Below, one piece after another: positions 30,199-31,137 of a stretch of DNA of 31,137 bases (position 1 is its first letter; every line of letters starts with the position of its first letter). The notes beneath the pieces are model-generated. The model was not told the origin of the DNA, made no database searches, and worked only from the letters and a program-made list of their open reading frames with translations. Position numbers and translations under genes: made by a program. Source of the DNA: UBA6022 sp032154105 (GTDB taxonomy: Bacteria; Patescibacteriota; Saccharimonadia; Saccharimonadales; Saccharimonadaceae). The stretch is taken from contig JALDYI010000009.1 in assembly GCA_032154105.1 (NCBI GenBank), positions 1 through 31,137 on the forward strand. The letters run 5' to 3'.

Positions 30199-31095
30199 AT
30201 GAGTTTCAAAGAACATCCACCACAGACTTTACATGTTCCTGTCCTTCTGGACGCCACACTTGATGCACTACAACCCATTCAGGGCGAGAATTATCTCGAT
30301 TTGACGGCGGGTTACGGTGGTCATGCGCGTTGTATCTTAGAAAAGACAGAAAATCTTACTAACTCCGTTTTAGTTGACCGCGATGATTACGCTATTGAGC
30401 GTTTATCTGAGTTTCAACAAAAGGGAGTGCGTTTACTGCACACCGATTTTGTCAGTGCCGCAAGGCAGTTGATCGAAGAAGGGAAGCGGTTTGATATTGT
30501 ACTGGCTGATTTGGGGGTGTCATCACCACAACTCGACCAAGCAGAGCGAGGGTTTTCCTTTACACACGATGGTCCACTTGATATGCGTATGGATCGCACG
30601 CAGGAAGTGAGTGCTCACACGATTGTGAATACGGCTTCGGCGGACGAATTAACGCAGATTATTGTGATGTACGGCGAAGAGCCGTTCGGGTTTGCGAAGC
30701 AAATTGCAAAAGCAATTGTTGAGCATCGGCCGTTTGAGACAACAAAGGAACTTGCTGACTTGGTAAAGGATACGTACCGTGGAAAATGGAAGAAAATCCA
30801 TCCAGCCACGCGCACATTTCAAGCACTCCGTATAGCGGTCAACCAGGAGCTTCGACAAGTAGAAGAACTGATGCCACTACTCCCACAACTTTTAAACAAA
30901 GGCGGCAGGGTAGGGATTATCAGCTTCCATAGCCTCGAAGATCGACTTGTAAAACAGTATTTCAGCGAACAGAAGAATGCTGGGTATGAAGCCGAACTCA
31001 CGATATTGACCAAAAAACCGCTCGATGGAGTCACTTACGACGTTCACAATCCGCGATCACGAAGCGCAAAACTTCGCGTCGCAGTGAAAAAATAA
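30199..31095 (+). CDS. rsmH: 16S rRNA (cytosine(1402)-N4)-methyltransferase RsmH
   Basis: 298 aa from the ATG at 30199 (MSFKEHPPQTLHVPVLL), chosen for its position 8 nt after the -10 box and because family members begin shortly before HVPVLL. A longer frame to 30157 would read into the RNA element. Motifs: HVPVLL (12-17), YLDLTAGYGGHA (SAM site, 32-43), DIVLADLGVSSPQLDQAERGFSF (99-121), GPLDMRMD (125-132), RTFQALRIAVNQEL and SFHSLEDRLVKQYF. It methylates C1402 of 16S rRNA, fine-tuning the P site. As usual it follows mraZ in the division cluster. Confidence 0.95.
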   Translation: MSFKEHPPQTLHVPVLLDATLDALQPIQGENYLDLTAGYGGHARCILEKTENLTNSVLVDRDDYAIERLSEFQQKGVRLLHTDFVSAARQLIEEGKRFDIVLADLGVSSPQLDQAERGFSFTHDGPLDMRMDRTQEVSAHTIVNTASADELTQIIVMYGEEPFGFAKQIAKAIVEHRPFETTKELADLVKDTYRGKWKKIHPATRTFQALRIAVNQELRQVEELMPLLPQLLNKGGRVGIISFHSLEDRLVKQYFSEQKNAGYEAELTILTKKPLDGVTYDVHNPRSRSAKLRVAVKK

Positions 31096-31120
31096 AACAA
31101 AAATAGAAGGGGCCAAAAAA

Positions 31121-31137
31121 ATGCCAATTCACATCCC
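31121..31137 (+). CDS. Start of the next dcw-cluster gene (partial)
   Basis: An ATG with AGAAGGGG about 8 nt upstream begins MPIHI and runs off the window. From the usual order it may be a FtsL-like or penicillin-binding protein gene, but too little is visible to say. Confidence 0.4.

Noticed and set aside
1..31137. UGA recoded as glycine, as in some CPR lineages
   Set aside because: Several genes end in TGA exactly where families end or where the next gene overlaps (10199, 14729, 18910), so TGA acts as a stop.
1..31137. CRISPR array or insertion sequence
   Set aside because: No evenly spaced direct repeats and no transposase motif or flanking inverted repeats were found on reading both strands.

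Overview
The window looks like a chromosomal segment from a small-genome bacterium of the Candidate Phyla Radiation (Patescibacteria), most probably Ca. Saccharibacteria (TM7). This is an inference. It rests on a dense, moderate-GC gene layout, compact versions of core enzymes (a 323-aa MetK, a 365-aa XseA, a 123-aa MraZ), a single-chain GlyQS-type glycyl-tRNA synthetase, many short proteins I do not recognise, and ordinary use of TGA as a stop. I see no rRNA, tRNA, CRISPR array or insertion sequence.

Layout. 1-4.3 kb: a secreted CHAP peptidoglycan hydrolase, an S41 C-terminal processing protease, a single-domain response regulator and two unknown proteins. 4.4-5.9 kb (minus strand): a Trm11-like RNA methyltransferase and ribosomal protein L27. 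5.9-11.2 kb: an LPG-synthase-like membrane protein, xseA-xseB, a FAM173-like methyltransferase, a membrane-anchored unknown protein, and a histidine kinase/response regulator pair that overlaps recO. 11.3-12.0 kb (minus): a GC-rich helical protein that looks foreign. 12.1-19.7 kb: glyQS, a paralogous pair of unknown proteins around a CYTH gene, a DUF1761 membrane protein, a VOC protein, an RNase H/pyridoxamine-oxidase-like fusion, a second CYTH protein, an unknown protein and yaaA. 19.6-21.3 kb (minus): a 2OG-Fe(II) oxygenase and a winged-helix/NUDIX protein. 21.3-24.2 kb: a SAM-I riboswitch in front of metK, an unknown protein and an orphan DUF4868 (KwaB-like) protein. 24.2-25.0 kb (minus): an unknown acidic protein. 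25.0-28.9 kb: a PIF1-like helicase, a GH1 glycosidase and yvcK. 28.9-31.1 kb: a 59-aa membrane protein, then the start of a division/cell-wall (dcw) cluster: mraZ, a structured non-coding element, rsmH and the first codons of another gene.

Three things stand out. First, a 245-nt region between mraZ and rsmH folds into a long closing stem of about 28 pairs plus a strong internal hairpin, and exposes C-rich segments complementary to Shine-Dalgarno (SD) sequences. It may be an undescribed RNA. Second, RNase HI and a PNPOx-like flavin domain are fused in one uninterrupted frame. Third, many genes start 7-10 nt after a (TGn)TATAAT-like -10 box, which predicts widespread leaderless transcription beside a second class of genes with strong SD sites.

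Functionally, the window mixes cell-wall remodelling and division (CHAP, Ctp, MraZ, RsmH, YvcK), DNA repair (XseAB, RecO, PIF1-like helicase), translation (L27, GlyQS, tRNA methylation) and SAM supply (MetK) with three or more SAM-dependent methyltransferases that use it.
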